A DNA stretch of 64,000 nucleotides from Anaerolentibacter hominis (GCF_032380675.1 NZ_JAWDIX010000001.1:496001-560000), one strand, 5' to 3'; positions 43,804 to 52,757 are shown, numbered from the stretch's first letter. The notes: generated by a model from the letters alone, not told the origin. Numbers and translations are program-made.

Positions 43804-44562
43804 ATGCAATATCGTATTGCAATTTGTGATGACGTTAATTACTATGTGAACCTGCTGGAAGGTTTTGTGAAGGAGTATGCCGTAGAGACAAATATTCAGG
43901 CTGAAACGGCAGCCTTTACGGATGGACAGGAGCTGTTGGAATCCTTTCAAAAGAAAATTTTTGATATTGTACTGCTGGATGTAGAGATGCCGGATATGGA
44001 TGGAATTGAGTTGGGGAAAGAGATACGGCGGATTAATCCGGACGCCGTTCTTATTTATATTACGGTTCATGAATCTTACTGTCTGGATGCGGCAAACCTG
44101 GAAGCTATGTATTATATTGTAAAGCCGATAGACAAGAACAGAATGTTTCGCGTGCTGCGGAATGCAACAACACTGATCCGGGGCAAACAGGCGGAATTGC
44201 TGATTCAGAAGCGGTACATTGAGGTGACTGCCAATTATGAGACAGTTGCCCTGGAATTGACCAAAATTGTATATATGCAGAAAGACCAGAATCGGTTATT
44301 GATTCATATGCTGAACAAGAAGGTATATGTCTGTTATGATACCGTGAAACATATGATTACTCTTCTGCCAAGAAATTTATTTTTTCAGGTCAGCGGGAGT
44401 ATGATTGTGAATTTGTACTATGTAAAAGAGATGAGGGCCTATCAGATACGGATTGTCACCAATGTGGAGACGATCACATTTCCCATCAGCCGTATCAGCT
44501 ATAAACGACTGAAAAATGACTACCTGATCTTTCAGAAACGACTGAGCAGCCATATCTTATAA
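43804..44562 (+). CDS. LytTR-family response regulator (AgrA-like)
   Basis: Protein of 252 residues. Receiver: ICDDVNYYVNLL, phospho-Asp in IVLLDVEMPDMDG, conserved Lys in YYIVKPIDKNRMFR. LytTR domain (about 140-245) with KIVYMQKDQNRLLIH, FFQVSGSMIVNLYYVKEM and ISRISYKRLK. Such proteins answer peptide receptor kinases, and the GHKL kinase across the gap is the natural partner. Followed after 87 bases by the C39 peptidase on the same strand. Confidence 0.88.
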   Translation: MQYRIAICDDVNYYVNLLEGFVKEYAVETNIQAETAAFTDGQELLESFQKKIFDIVLLDVEMPDMDGIELGKEIRRINPDAVLIYITVHESYCLDAANLEAMYYIVKPIDKNRMFRVLRNATTLIRGKQAELLIQKRYIEVTANYETVALELTKIVYMQKDQNRLLIHMLNKKVYVCYDTVKHMITLLPRNLFFQVSGSMIVNLYYVKEMRAYQIRIVTNVETITFPISRISYKRLKNDYLIFQKRLSSHIL

Positions 44563-44649
44563 CAACATTTCTTCGTATTATCACAGAAAAGGGGAAAAAA
44601 CACCGGAAGATTTGTAAAATCCTTTTATTAATGTCGGGAGGATTTTGCG

Positions 44650-45132
44650 ATGCGCTGGAGATATCCCTGTGTCATTCAACATAAAAAATATGACTGCGGT
44701 GCGGCCTGCCTTACAACAATTGCAAGAGCGTACGGAATAGATGTAACACTGGACGAGGTATGCCGGTTGGCCGGAACAGATGAAACGGGAACCAATATGC
44801 TTGGATTGGCAGAGGCGGCACAAGAACTGGGCTTTGAGGCGCAGGGGGTTCAGGGGGATAAAGAAGCTTTTTTGACAGAAGATTTTGCATTGCCCTGTAT
44901 TGCCCATATGACGGTAAGGGGAAAGGCGGATCACTATGTGGTGGTTCACCAGATTACAAAAGAATGGATATGGATTGCAGACCCGGCTGCAGGATTAAAG
45001 AAAATCAGGCCTGAAAAGTTTTTCGGAGAGAAATTCCCGGGCAAATCGCCCAGATACCGGTGGACAGGGATATTACTGCTCCTGGAGAAAAAGAAAGACC
45101 GTCAGGACAGCTTACAGTATGTTGTTTCCTGA
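44650..45132 (+). CDS. Free-standing C39 family cysteine peptidase
   Basis: Protein of 160 residues made only of a C39 domain, the part of bacteriocin transporters that cuts double-glycine leaders. Gln10, Cys16 in KYDCGAACLTTIARAYG, His95 in ADHYVVVHQI and Asp111 in IADPAAG give the full catalytic set. No membrane helices and no ABC ATPase follow, and no signal peptide is seen, so it should act in the cytoplasm. The ATG follows GGGAGGATTTTGCG. It is the natural processing enzyme for the 42813 peptide, but no transporter is present in the window. Confidence 0.85.
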   Translation: MRWRYPCVIQHKKYDCGAACLTTIARAYGIDVTLDEVCRLAGTDETGTNMLGLAEAAQELGFEAQGVQGDKEAFLTEDFALPCIAHMTVRGKADHYVVVHQITKEWIWIADPAAGLKKIRPEKFFGEKFPGKSPRYRWTGILLLLEKKKDRQDSLQYVVS

Positions 45133-45219
45133 TTCCGTGCGGAATTTGGCATATTTTCGTTTCATTCTGCATAAAATGAAGAATGAAGGTACATAAAGTA
45201 GATTAAAGTGGGTGATGAC

Positions 45220-45537
45220 ATGTTATGCGGCTGGCTCTCGCCGGAGGGTGAATTTTTTGAGTGTCCTTCTTACGGACATATACGTCTTGCAGAAGAGATC
45301 ATAAGAAATCAGCGCAGATTTGCAGAATGCAGCACATCTGCAACGGACGATTTTCTGCTGAAGGATAGATGGATGAAATTATATGAGGACGGATTGATTA
45401 TGGGAACTCATTTGATCGAACCGGAATGGAGCACCGGCTCTATTGTAACAGACCGGCAGTTTACATGGACACAGGAACATATGGACGAGCTATCGGAACG
45501 GCAGTGCCGGCAGCTGGCGATGTACCTGCTTGATTGA
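45220..45537 (+). CDS. Hypothetical protein downstream of the C39 peptidase
   Basis: Protein of 105 residues from the ATG at 45220; a GTG at 45208 would add four residues. It begins MLCGWLSPEGEFFECPSYGH and has a helical C-terminus (EHMDELSERQCRQLAMYLLD). Not recognised. It may be the last gene of the response-regulator unit, as a terminator follows, but a gap of 87 bases leaves this open. Confidence 0.6.
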   Translation: MLCGWLSPEGEFFECPSYGHIRLAEEIIRNQRRFAECSTSATDDFLLKDRWMKLYEDGLIMGTHLIEPEWSTGSIVTDRQFTWTQEHMDELSERQCRQLAMYLLD

Positions 45538-45548
45538 GAACAAAGTAA

Positions 45549-45585
45549 GTGGCTGATTGCGTAAAGGTAATCAGCCGCTTTTTTT
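45549..45585 (+). terminator. Terminator closing the peptide locus
   Basis: GTGGCTGATT (45549-45558) and AATCAGCCGC (45569-45578) pair with one G-T, followed by seven T. Confidence 0.9.
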
Positions 45586-45632
45586 GTTCATGGAATAGAA
45601 AGCTGTGCATAAATATACAGCTTGATGTGTAT

Positions 45633-46787
45633 TTATTGAAGGCTGAGGACACAGAGAGAAAGAATCTGTGCCCGGCTCTTTAAACTGGAACGCACGGCAT
45701 ATTCCTGAAGTGTATGCACGCCGCCGCCCTCTATCCCGGCAGAGCATAAAGTGGGAGTACCTGCCAGCACACTGTAGGCAGAGTCTGCATTCCCTCCGGA
45801 ATATTCCGGCTGAAAAGCCGGATAGCCAAGTTCTGACGCACATTGATTGTAGAGATCAAATAACTTCATCGTTGCCTGTGTCTGAGGCATAGCCTGAAAA
45901 CCACCATGGTTTATCAGTGTGGTTCTCGTACCCGGTACGTAGGTGGCAGCGGCTATCTGTTCCATCAGTTTGATGGCTTTCTCACGGCTCTCCGGATAGC
46001 GGAACCGGGCATCAACGGAAAAACGGCATTCTTCCGGAACTACATTGGTGGCGGAACCGCCGTTGATCAATCCGCAATTATATGTGAGATCATTTAAATC
46101 TGTATTTTTCTCTATTTCCAGTATTTTGCAGGCTGCCTCCCGAATGGCGCTGGCCCCTTTTTCCGGACAGTGTCCGGCGTGGGCTGCAATTCCCTGAATG
46201 ATAAAATCAAAATCAATTCCACCCTTGCGTCCTACGGTCAGATAGCCATTCCGACCGCTTTCCATGTTGAACATGGCTGCAAGTCCCAGGGATTCATTCA
46301 TAATCAGTTCTTCACAGGCACCGCCTGCATTATGGTGGGAAATTTCTTCGTCCCCCAGGAAGATCAGCTTAAAAGGCCGCTCTTTATATCCGGATGCCAA
46401 CAGGGACTGAATGACAAGAAGGGCCATGACCAGGCCGCCCTTGCAATCGTAAACACCAGGGCCATAGAGCTTCTCAGCATCACAAGTCACAGCCGGTGAT
46501 CCGAAGGAGCCTACCGGGTGTACAGTATCCATATGACCCATAAATCCTATGCCTGGTTTAGTTTTATCGCCGATCTGTGCGATGAGGGCCGGAGCAGCGC
46601 CCTCAAATTCCACCAGCCGGGCCGACATGCCGATGGATTCGCAGTACTGCTTCAACACAAGTGCAACACGGCGGCATCCATCAAGATCGGAAGAAGGACT
46701 TTCGATATTCGCTATTTCAATTAAAAGCGATTCCAGTTCCGACTCATATTCTTCAATGTATTTTAAGACAATATTTTTATCTACCAT
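45633..46787 (-). CDS. M20-family metallopeptidase
   Basis: Protein of 384 residues from the ATG at 46787 (site GGAGGAAAGA; the 46799 start would place it inside the gene). Motifs: GHMDTVHPVG and GPGVYDCKGG with zinc ligands, GDEEISHHNAGGA with the catalytic Glu. The dimerisation domain includes HAGHCPEKGASAI. It resembles CPG2/ArgE/DapE carboxypeptidases; substrate not determined. It stands alone, convergent with the peptide locus. Confidence 0.9.
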   Translation of the reverse strand: MVDKNIVLKYIEEYESELESLLIEIANIESPSSDLDGCRRVALVLKQYCESIGMSARLVEFEGAAPALIAQIGDKTKPGIGFMGHMDTVHPVGSFGSPAVTCDAEKLYGPGVYDCKGGLVMALLVIQSLLASGYKERPFKLIFLGDEEISHHNAGGACEELIMNESLGLAAMFNMESGRNGYLTVGRKGGIDFDFIIQGIAAHAGHCPEKGASAIREAACKILEIEKNTDLNDLTYNCGLINGGSATNVVPEECRFSVDARFRYPESREKAIKLMEQIAAATYVPGTRTTLINHGGFQAMPQTQATMKLFDLYNQCASELGYPAFQPEYSGGNADSAYSVLAGTPTLCSAGIEGGGVHTLQEYAVRSSLKSRAQILSLCVLSLQ

Positions 46788-46914
46788 TCTTTCCTCCATG
46801 CAGAGTTGGCTTTTTTTCGGCTATATTTTTGCGTTAAATTATACATTCTGACAGATACAGTATAAAAAAACGGGAAAGAAAAGTCCAGTATTTCAGAATA
46901 ACCCCTCCCTGATT

Positions 46915-46943
46915 TTGCAATCGAAAAACACACATGTTATAAT
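46915..46943 (+). promoter_or_regulatory. Promoter of the trmK leader
   Basis: TTGCAA (46915-46920), 17 bases, TATAAT (46938-46943). Confidence 0.75.
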
Positions 46944-46948
46944 GAAGA

Positions 46949-47130
46949 AAAATCACGAAGTGATTTTTCGCTACTTCTCGATTTGCGAAGCAAATAGAGA
47001 AGGAACTCGAGAACGAAGTGGTTTTTCGCTACTTCTCGATTTGCGAAGCGAATAGAGAAGGGACCCAAAAAGGGAGAGGAAGGAGCAATCACGAAGTGGT
47101 TTTTCGCTGCTTCTCGATTCACGACGGGGA
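46949..47130 (+). repeat. Three hairpin-forming tandem repeats in the trmK leader
   Basis: Copies at about 46949-47003, 47010-47062 and 47087-47130 share ATCACGAAGTGATTTTTCGC and CTTCTCGATTTGCGAAG. Each can fold as ATCAC-GAA-GTGAT and as TTCTCGATTTG with CAAATAGAGAA. They make up most of the 5' untranslated region. A related CTTCTCGAGTTGCGAAG hairpin stands before the gene at 54396. Confidence 0.75.
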
Positions 47131-47159
47131 GCAATATAGAACAGGCAGGAGGTGGCATA

Positions 47160-47852
47160 ATGCGGTTATCAAAGCGTATGCAGACAGTGGCCGATATGGT
47201 CCAGAAGACGAGGACGGTTGCAGACATAGGCTGCGATCATGCCTATGTTTCGATCTATCTGATTCAACGGAGACTGGCCCAGCACGTCATTGCCATGGAT
47301 ATCAATCAGGGACCTCTTGCGATTGCAAGAGAAAACATCCGCCAGGCCGGTATGGAAGGGCAAATTGCAACCCGGCTGTCCGACGGGACCGAAAAACTTC
47401 TGCCCGGTGAGGCAGATACACTGGTAATTGCGGGGATGGGAGGCGATCTGATTATTCGTATCCTGGATGCCTCGCCGGAAGTTACAAAAGCCTGCCGGCA
47501 GCTGATCCTGCAGCCACAGTCTGAAATTGTGCGTGTCAGGGCCTACCTGAGGAAAATGGGTTTTGAAATAGTGAAAGAGGATATGATACTGGACGAGGGG
47601 AAATACTATGTGGTGCTCCGCTGTGAGCAGGGAATGCCGGGCGAGGGCAATCCGGTTGCGGACCGCTATGGCAAGGAACTGCTGCTGCGAAGACATCCGG
47701 TTATGGGAGCGTATTTGCGCAAGCAGCTTAAAAAGTACGAGGCTATTCTGGAAGATCTGCAGATAAATTCTCCTGAATCGGCGGAAAGAATGGATTATAT
47801 CAGGAATGAGATTATTTATATAAAGGAGGCGCTGAGTTATTATGAATTGTAA
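47160..47852 (+). CDS. trmK: tRNA (adenine-22-N1)-methyltransferase
   Basis: Protein of 230 residues that methylates A22 in tRNA. Start MRLSKRMQTVADMVQ, SAM-binding RTVADIGCDHAYVSIYL, MDINQGPLAIARENI and the TrmK signature AGMGGDLIIRIL; then LQPQSEIVRVRAYL. The coiled C-terminus is usual. AGGAGGTGGCATA precedes the ATG. The stop overlaps the next gene by 11 bases, the common pairing in Firmicutes. Confidence 0.94.
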   Translation: MRLSKRMQTVADMVQKTRTVADIGCDHAYVSIYLIQRRLAQHVIAMDINQGPLAIARENIRQAGMEGQIATRLSDGTEKLLPGEADTLVIAGMGGDLIIRILDASPEVTKACRQLILQPQSEIVRVRAYLRKMGFEIVKEDMILDEGKYYVVLRCEQGMPGEGNPVADRYGKELLLRRHPVMGAYLRKQLKKYEAILEDLQINSPESAERMDYIRNEIIYIKEALSYYEL

Positions 47853-48612
47853 GGATGTTATGCGGGAACTGGAGAAACTGGCACCGCGCCGTTATTCCTG
47901 TGACTGGGATAATGTGGGACTTCTGGTGGGCAGAGAAGATAAGGAAGTCAAAACTGTGATGGTTGCCCTGGATGCCACCGATTCTGTAATTGCTCAGGCA
48001 GCGTCCTGCGGTGCGGATCTGCTGGTCACGCATCATCCGATGCTCTTCTCCCCGATCAAACGGGTGATCAGTACGGATTTATATGGAAAACGGATCATAG
48101 AATTAATACGGAATGACATTTCTTATTTTGCCATGCATACAAATATGGACACGGTAGTGATGGCAGAGGAGGCGGCGGATAAAATTGATCTGCAAAACGG
48201 CCGGGTGCTGGAACTGCTTCCGGGAGAAGAAGAGATCGGAATCGGACGCTTCGGGGAACTGGCGGAAGAAATCACGGTCAGGGAACTGGCTTTGCAGGTA
48301 AAGCAGGCGTTTGAACTGGAGCATGTCAGAGTTATTGGGGACCCGGAACGGTACGTCCGTCTGGCCGCAATCAGTACGGGTTCCGGCAAAAGTATGGTAC
48401 GGGCAGCGCTGGCTGCGGGAAGCCAGGTGCTGATTACAGGCGATATCGACCATCATACGGCGATAGATGCAGCGGATTCCGGGCTGTGTCTGATCGACGC
48501 CGGACATTTTGGTACGGAGCATTTTATGGTAGATACTGTGATCGGCTATCTGAACCAGCTGGGGCTTACTGTCTGCAAAGCGAGGGAAACAAGCCCGTTC
48601 CATGAATTCTGA
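47842..48612 (+). CDS. Nif3-like dinuclear metal-centre protein
   Basis: Protein of 256 residues, NIF3/YqfO family. Metal-binding motifs are LLVTHHPM, FAMHTNMDT, DIDHHTAID and DAGHFGTEHF. Members form toroidal hexamers and are often mislabelled as GTP cyclohydrolase type 2; the real reaction is not settled. This is the short form without the PII-like insert. It is translationally coupled to trmK. Confidence 0.93.
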   Translation: MNCKDVMRELEKLAPRRYSCDWDNVGLLVGREDKEVKTVMVALDATDSVIAQAASCGADLLVTHHPMLFSPIKRVISTDLYGKRIIELIRNDISYFAMHTNMDTVVMAEEAADKIDLQNGRVLELLPGEEEIGIGRFGELAEEITVRELALQVKQAFELEHVRVIGDPERYVRLAAISTGSGKSMVRAALAAGSQVLITGDIDHHTAIDAADSGLCLIDAGHFGTEHFMVDTVIGYLNQLGLTVCKARETSPFHEF

Positions 48613-48719
48613 TTGAATAGAAAATGTCGGAAGAAAATAAGCGAGAAGGAGGCCATGCACAGAGTTCTTCTTTCGGCACGGCTGTTTTATATGCCGGAAT
48701 AGCTGCATGGAGATAAAAC

Positions 48720-50381
48720 ATGAGTGAATTAGTTACAGTTACCATATTGGAAGAAGAGCGTACTTATGAAGCAGGGACGTTATTTTCTGAGATAGCAAAA
48801 GAATATGCAGACCGGTTTAAATACGACATTATACTGGTCAACCTGAATAATAAGCTATATGAAATGAATAAAAAGCTGGAGAGGAGCGGAACCCTGTCCT
48901 TTATTACGATTGCGGACTCACCAGGCCATAAGACCTATGTAAGAGGGGCCGTTATGATGTTTCTGCGGGCCATTTACGCGGTTATGGGAGAACATCAGCT
49001 GAGAAAGGTGAAACTGGAATACTCTGTGGGAGACGGGTATTATTTCGACTATGACTGTGACACAAAAATCGACGAAGCCACTCTTCAAAAAGTGGAAGCC
49101 AAGATGCACAAATATGTAGAGCAGGATATTCCTTTTGAAAAAGTCAGCATGGATACCGATGACGTGCGAGAGTTATTTCTTCGTCATGGGATGTATGATA
49201 AAGATAAATTATTCCGTTACAGGAGAGTATCCAGGACAAATATCTACCGGCTGGGCGCATACGAGGATTATTTCTACGGTTATATGCCCCCTTCCACAGG
49301 AATGGTGCGGGAGTTTTCCCTTCACCTGTATGAGGATGGAATCATCCTTGTGCTGCCTGGAAATGAAAATCCGTCTGCTCCGGGAAATTTCTATGTATCC
49401 CGGAAGCTGTTCCAGACACAGCATGCCTCGAACCTCTGGGGTGAGAAAATGGGGCTTGGGACAGTGGGCGAGCTCAACGACGCGATATGCAAAGGCGGCA
49501 TCAGCCATATTATATTAACCCAGGAGGCCTATCAGGAACGGCTGATCGGGGAAATTGCAGAGCAGATTGCCGCAGATCATAAGAGGATTATTATGATTGC
49601 GGGTCCGTCTTCCTCCGGCAAAACCACGTTTTCCCACCGCCTGTCCATTCAGCTGGATAACTGCGGGATGAAGGCGCATCCGATAGCCATTGACAACTAT
49701 TTTGTGGAGAGAGAAAAAACGCCGAGGGATAAAAACGGAGACTATAATTTTGAATGTCTGGAAGCGCTTGATATTGAGCAGTTTAACCGGAATATGATGG
49801 ATTTGCTTTCGGGCAGGGCAGTGGATATGCCCACCTTTAATTTCAAGTTGGGCAGACAGGAGTTTCACGGGAATACCCTGCAGCTGGGACCGGATGAAGT
49901 CCTGGTGATAGAGGGAATCCACGGATTAAATAACAAACTGACTTATAATATACCAAAAGAAGATAAGTTTAAGATTTATATCAGTGCTCTGACCCAGATG
50001 AATGTAGATGAGCACAACCGTATCCCGACAACGGATACCCGGCTGCTGCGCAGAATAGTCAGGGATGCGCGGACCAGAGGATCATCTGCCGCCGCAACCA
50101 TTGCAAGATGGCCGTCCGTCAGGAGGGGAGAAGAAGAATATATTTTCCCGTTCCAGGAGGAGGCTGACGTAATGTTTAACTCTGCCATGACGTATGAACT
50201 GGCTGTCCTGAAACAATTTGCAGAACCGCTGCTGTTTGGTATTGAACGGGAGTGCGCGGAGTACGTGGAAGCAAAGAGGCTGCTAAAGTTTCTGGAGTAT
50301 TTCCTGGGAATCAGCAGTGAGGAAGTGCCGCATAATTCTCTTTTAAGAGAATTTGTCGGAGGAAGTGTATTTCATGTCTGA
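48720..50381 (+). CDS. Nucleoside (uridine) kinase with TGS-like N-terminus
   Basis: Protein of 553 residues. The first 200 residues resemble the N-terminal TGS and second additional domains of threonyl-tRNA synthetase (IILVNLNNKLYEM, GHKTYVRGAVMMFL, VGDGYYFDYD). The kinase domain has Walker A AGPSSSGKTTFSHRL near residue 295, IDNYFVEREKTPRD, FNFKLGRQ and IEGIHGLN, as in uridine kinase/phosphoribulokinase. This fused form is frequent in Clostridia and Thermotogae. The precise substrate is inferred. Not overlapping its neighbours. Confidence 0.9.
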   Translation: MSELVTVTILEEERTYEAGTLFSEIAKEYADRFKYDIILVNLNNKLYEMNKKLERSGTLSFITIADSPGHKTYVRGAVMMFLRAIYAVMGEHQLRKVKLEYSVGDGYYFDYDCDTKIDEATLQKVEAKMHKYVEQDIPFEKVSMDTDDVRELFLRHGMYDKDKLFRYRRVSRTNIYRLGAYEDYFYGYMPPSTGMVREFSLHLYEDGIILVLPGNENPSAPGNFYVSRKLFQTQHASNLWGEKMGLGTVGELNDAICKGGISHIILTQEAYQERLIGEIAEQIAADHKRIIMIAGPSSSGKTTFSHRLSIQLDNCGMKAHPIAIDNYFVEREKTPRDKNGDYNFECLEALDIEQFNRNMMDLLSGRAVDMPTFNFKLGRQEFHGNTLQLGPDEVLVIEGIHGLNNKLTYNIPKEDKFKIYISALTQMNVDEHNRIPTTDTRLLRRIVRDARTRGSSAAATIARWPSVRRGEEEYIFPFQEEADVMFNSAMTYELAVLKQFAEPLLFGIERECAEYVEAKRLLKFLEYFLGISSEEVPHNSLLREFVGGSVFHV

Positions 50382-50444
50382 TCTGGATGAATAAGCCCCG
50401 GAGTATGAACGAAAACGCCGGAACTTTATGCGAATTGAATCGTT

Positions 50445-50584
50445 AGAACAAAGAATCCCGCAAGCGGGATTCTCCGCCTGCGGCGGGTTGCTCTGGCAAC
50501 ACAATTCCTTTCCGCCGCAGTGCGATCCCCCGGAGGGTTTTTATTACATAGGAAAGTTTGGAGAACTTTCCTATGTAATAAAAA
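50445..50584 (+). repeat. Structured palindromic repeat, copy 2
   Basis: Starts AGAACAAAG, then AGAATCCCG-CAAG-CGGGATTCT (50452-50473), then CTGCGGCGG (50478-50486) paired with CCGCCGCAG (50512-50520) enclosing GTTGC-TCTG-GCAAC. It ends with the 21-base palindrome arms 50538-50558 and 50564-50584 around TGGAG. The palindrome is the exact reverse complement of copy 1 at 23861, while the inner hairpins differ in sequence but keep position. Confidence 0.8.
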
Positions 50585-50980
50585 AACAGATACTGAATTG
50601 AGAAAAACCGCATAAATACAGTATCTATCAGCAAAAAGTCAAAAAGAAAATAAGGAAAATTACAACGAAATTACAACAAATGAAAGAGCCTGATGTAACG
50701 ACTTATGCAAAGAAATACAGAGTTATGAAAAAATGACACTTGAAAAAGAGTGTCTTTTCTATGCAGTGTAACAGCAGACTATTTCATTTCTGCTTGATTA
50801 CTCTAAAACTTATTAGTCTATGGTTTGTCAAGGGCTTGTTGCGTAAGCAATGCTGAACAGCACCCTTTACAAAATATAGGCTAATAAGTAGCTTTTCAAA
50901 AGCAGAAAAGAAATGACAACGCTTATTACAGCGTGTTATAATACAGACAAAGACAAATTGGAATTTGAGAGGTTAAGAAT
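50585..50980. other. Left flank of the A+T-rich cargo segment
   Basis: About 400 bases. It contains an 8-base inverted repeat (AGATACTG and CAGTATCT, 50587-50626), a frame of some 40 codons rich in Lys ending near 50729 that could be a decayed gene end, and a small terminator (GACACT-TGAAAAAG-AGTGTC, then TTTTCT, about 50733-50760). No intact gene. Confidence 0.4.
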
Positions 50981-51375
50981 ATGGAACAATTTTCAGAAAG
51001 AGATTATGAACTAATAGAAGAAGCCCAAAAAGCAATTCGTTTAAACTATGATTCAAAACATTATAATCATACAGTTGGAGCCGCTGTACGTTGTAAGAGT
51101 GGCAAAATATATATTGGAGTCAATCTTTATTCTTTGCATGGAGCTTGTGCAGAACAAGTGGCAATGGTGCAGCAATTACAAACGGAGAAAGGGATTTTGA
51201 TGTTATAGTTGCAGTTAGAGGAAAAGCGGGTGAGGAAATTATACCGCCTTGTGGAAACTGTCGCCAGATATTATATGACTATATGCCAGAATGTGATGTC
51301 ATTGTGTCAGCAGGCGGAAAGTTAAAAAAAGTCAAAGCAAAAGAGCTTCTTCCTTTTTCTTATTCGGTTGAATAA
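50981..51375 (+). pseudogene. Cytidine deaminase, frameshifted
   Basis: The first frame (50981-51208) has HTVGAAVRCKSG and the zinc/catalytic GACAEQVAM, then runs into a stop. The remainder is in the next frame: GAAITNGERDFDVIVAVRGK and PPCGNCRQILYDY with the two zinc Cys. Restoring one G at ATGG (51164-51168) to give ATGGG would rebuild a normal 130-residue protein of the cytidine or blasticidin-S deaminase type. Either a natural pseudogene or a sequencing error. Confidence 0.85.
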
Positions 51376-51404
51376 ATCTGAATTGATGGGAGAAATTTAA
51401 TTGT

Positions 51405-51941
51405 ATGATAGGTTTAAAAACGGGTACCGTAAAACTGGTAATGCATCAAGATAAATGGGACAACGAGGCAAAGCGAACTATTAAAGAATTAAAAGACCTC
51501 TTAGGCAATACTGCTATTGATATTCAGCACATTGGGAGTACAGCTATTGCTTCAATCCATGCAAAGCCTATTATCGATATTGCGATAGGTGTATATAGTT
51601 TGATTGATATTATGTCATATATTAATGTGTTAGGGGAAAACGGGTTTATTTTTCGAGGAGAAGACGTTCCTAATCAAGTTTTATTTGTAAAAGGTAATTT
51701 TGAAAAAGACTTTAGAACACATCATATTCATGTGGTAAAATGGAACGGTACTGAATGGAATAATTATATCAACTTTCGTGATTATCTGAATGTTTTTCCC
51801 GAAAAAGCCAAGATATATGATGAGTTAAAACAAGAATTAGCCATTCAATTTCCAAAGGAACGCAGACAATATACGGAGGGAAAGCAACAGTTAATAGATA
51901 AATTTCTTCAAGAAGCAATGCGGTGGAGGGTTAAGCGATAG
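51405..51941 (+). CDS. GrpB-family nucleotidyltransferase-like protein
   Basis: Protein of 178 residues, UPF0157/GrpB family. It has IDIQHIGSTAIASIHAKPIID, the GS...D-x-D-type nucleotidyltransferase pattern, followed by HHIHVVKWNGTEWNNYINFRDYL. Such proteins often travel with resistance genes on mobile elements; activity is not known. It lies 30 bases after the deaminase and 2 bases before the reductase gene, in A+T-rich DNA. Confidence 0.88.
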   Translation: MIGLKTGTVKLVMHQDKWDNEAKRTIKELKDLLGNTAIDIQHIGSTAIASIHAKPIIDIAIGVYSLIDIMSYINVLGENGFIFRGEDVPNQVLFVKGNFEKDFRTHHIHVVKWNGTEWNNYINFRDYLNVFPEKAKIYDELKQELAIQFPKERRQYTEGKQQLIDKFLQEAMRWRVKR

Positions 51942-51943
51942 CA

Positions 51944-52498
51944 ATGCAACTCCCAGTTTGTCAAAACAAGAGAAAAATAATCTTGTTTATTGCTATGAGC
52001 CTTGACGGATATATTGCGGACAGTAACGGTGGAGTAGCTTGGCTAAATGGTCATGGAAATAATAGTGAAAATATTGACACTTATACAGAATTTGCCAAAG
52101 ATATAGATACTGTTTTAATGGGGTGGAATACTTATCATCAGATTGTTACCGAGCTTTCTCCGCAAGAATGGGTATATAATCAATTTACAACTTATGTATT
52201 CACACATAAGGAGTGCAGTTCTTCCCAACAAATTCAATTTACAAGTGAAAATCCTTTGTTATTATTAGAACGGATAAAACAGGAGGACGGAAAAGATATT
52301 TGGATTTGTGGTGGAGCAAATCTTGTTCAGCAGTTAGTAAGTAAAAATATGATTGATAAATACTACATTTCCGTTATTCCTACTTTGTTAGGAAATGGAA
52401 TTCGTCTGTTTTGCAATATGGACAGAGAAATAAAGTTAAGGCTTTATAAAACACAGACTTATAATGGTATAACCGATTTGATTTATATGCGTAGATAA
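51944..52498 (+). CDS. Dihydrofolate reductase-like protein (RibD C-terminal fold)
   Basis: Protein of 184 residues. It contains RKIILFIAMSLDGYIADSNG, VLMGWNTYHQIV and IWICGGANLVQQLV, typical of the DHFR/RibD-C reductase superfamily. Possibly NADPH-dependent; substrate unknown, and it is not a classical FolA. It ends the three-gene cargo group. The N-terminal MQLPVCQNK may be extra, since an in-frame start could lie later. Confidence 0.88.
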   Translation: MQLPVCQNKRKIILFIAMSLDGYIADSNGGVAWLNGHGNNSENIDTYTEFAKDIDTVLMGWNTYHQIVTELSPQEWVYNQFTTYVFTHKECSSSQQIQFTSENPLLLLERIKQEDGKDIWICGGANLVQQLVSKNMIDKYYISVIPTLLGNGIRLFCNMDREIKLRLYKTQTYNGITDLIYMRR

Positions 52499-52529
52499 TC
52501 GGAGGGTAAAAGCTGTTAAACCGACGGAG

Positions 52530-52665
52530 CGATCCAGCCACGTTGGCGGGAAAATCTCCCAAAGATTTTTCCGCCATGCTTGCAAGGGGCTGGTTCGCTT
52601 CGGCGGTTTGGCGAGCGTAGCGAGCCTTACAAAGCCCCCGTTATCTAACAAGGGGGGCACAAAAA
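52530..52665. repeat. Hairpin-rich end of the cargo segment
   Basis: GGCGGGAAAATCT pairs with AGATTTTTCCGCC (about 52546-52575); an outer CCAGCC/GGCTGG encloses it; GCCCCC and GGGGGGC flank a 12-base loop near 52637-52661. Such blocks commonly mark ends of mobile elements, but no transposase or recombinase is present. Confidence 0.5.
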
Positions 52666-52710
52666 ACAAGAAACAATAAACATTGCAAAGCGGAAACGCT
52701 GTATTTTATG

Positions 52711-52757
52711 ACAAAAGAGTACAGACCTCTCTGAACCGAGAGAGCTGTACTCTTTTT
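52711..52757 (-). terminator. Terminator of RNase P RNA
   Basis: On the minus strand AAGAGTACAGCTCTCTC pairs with GAGAGGTCTGTACTCTT, followed by a T-run; it begins directly after the rnpB 3' end. Confidence 0.85.

Noticed and set aside
46949..47130. Possible CRISPR array
   Set aside because: The three repeats are nearly contiguous, self-pairing, and lack regular unique spacers and cas genes.
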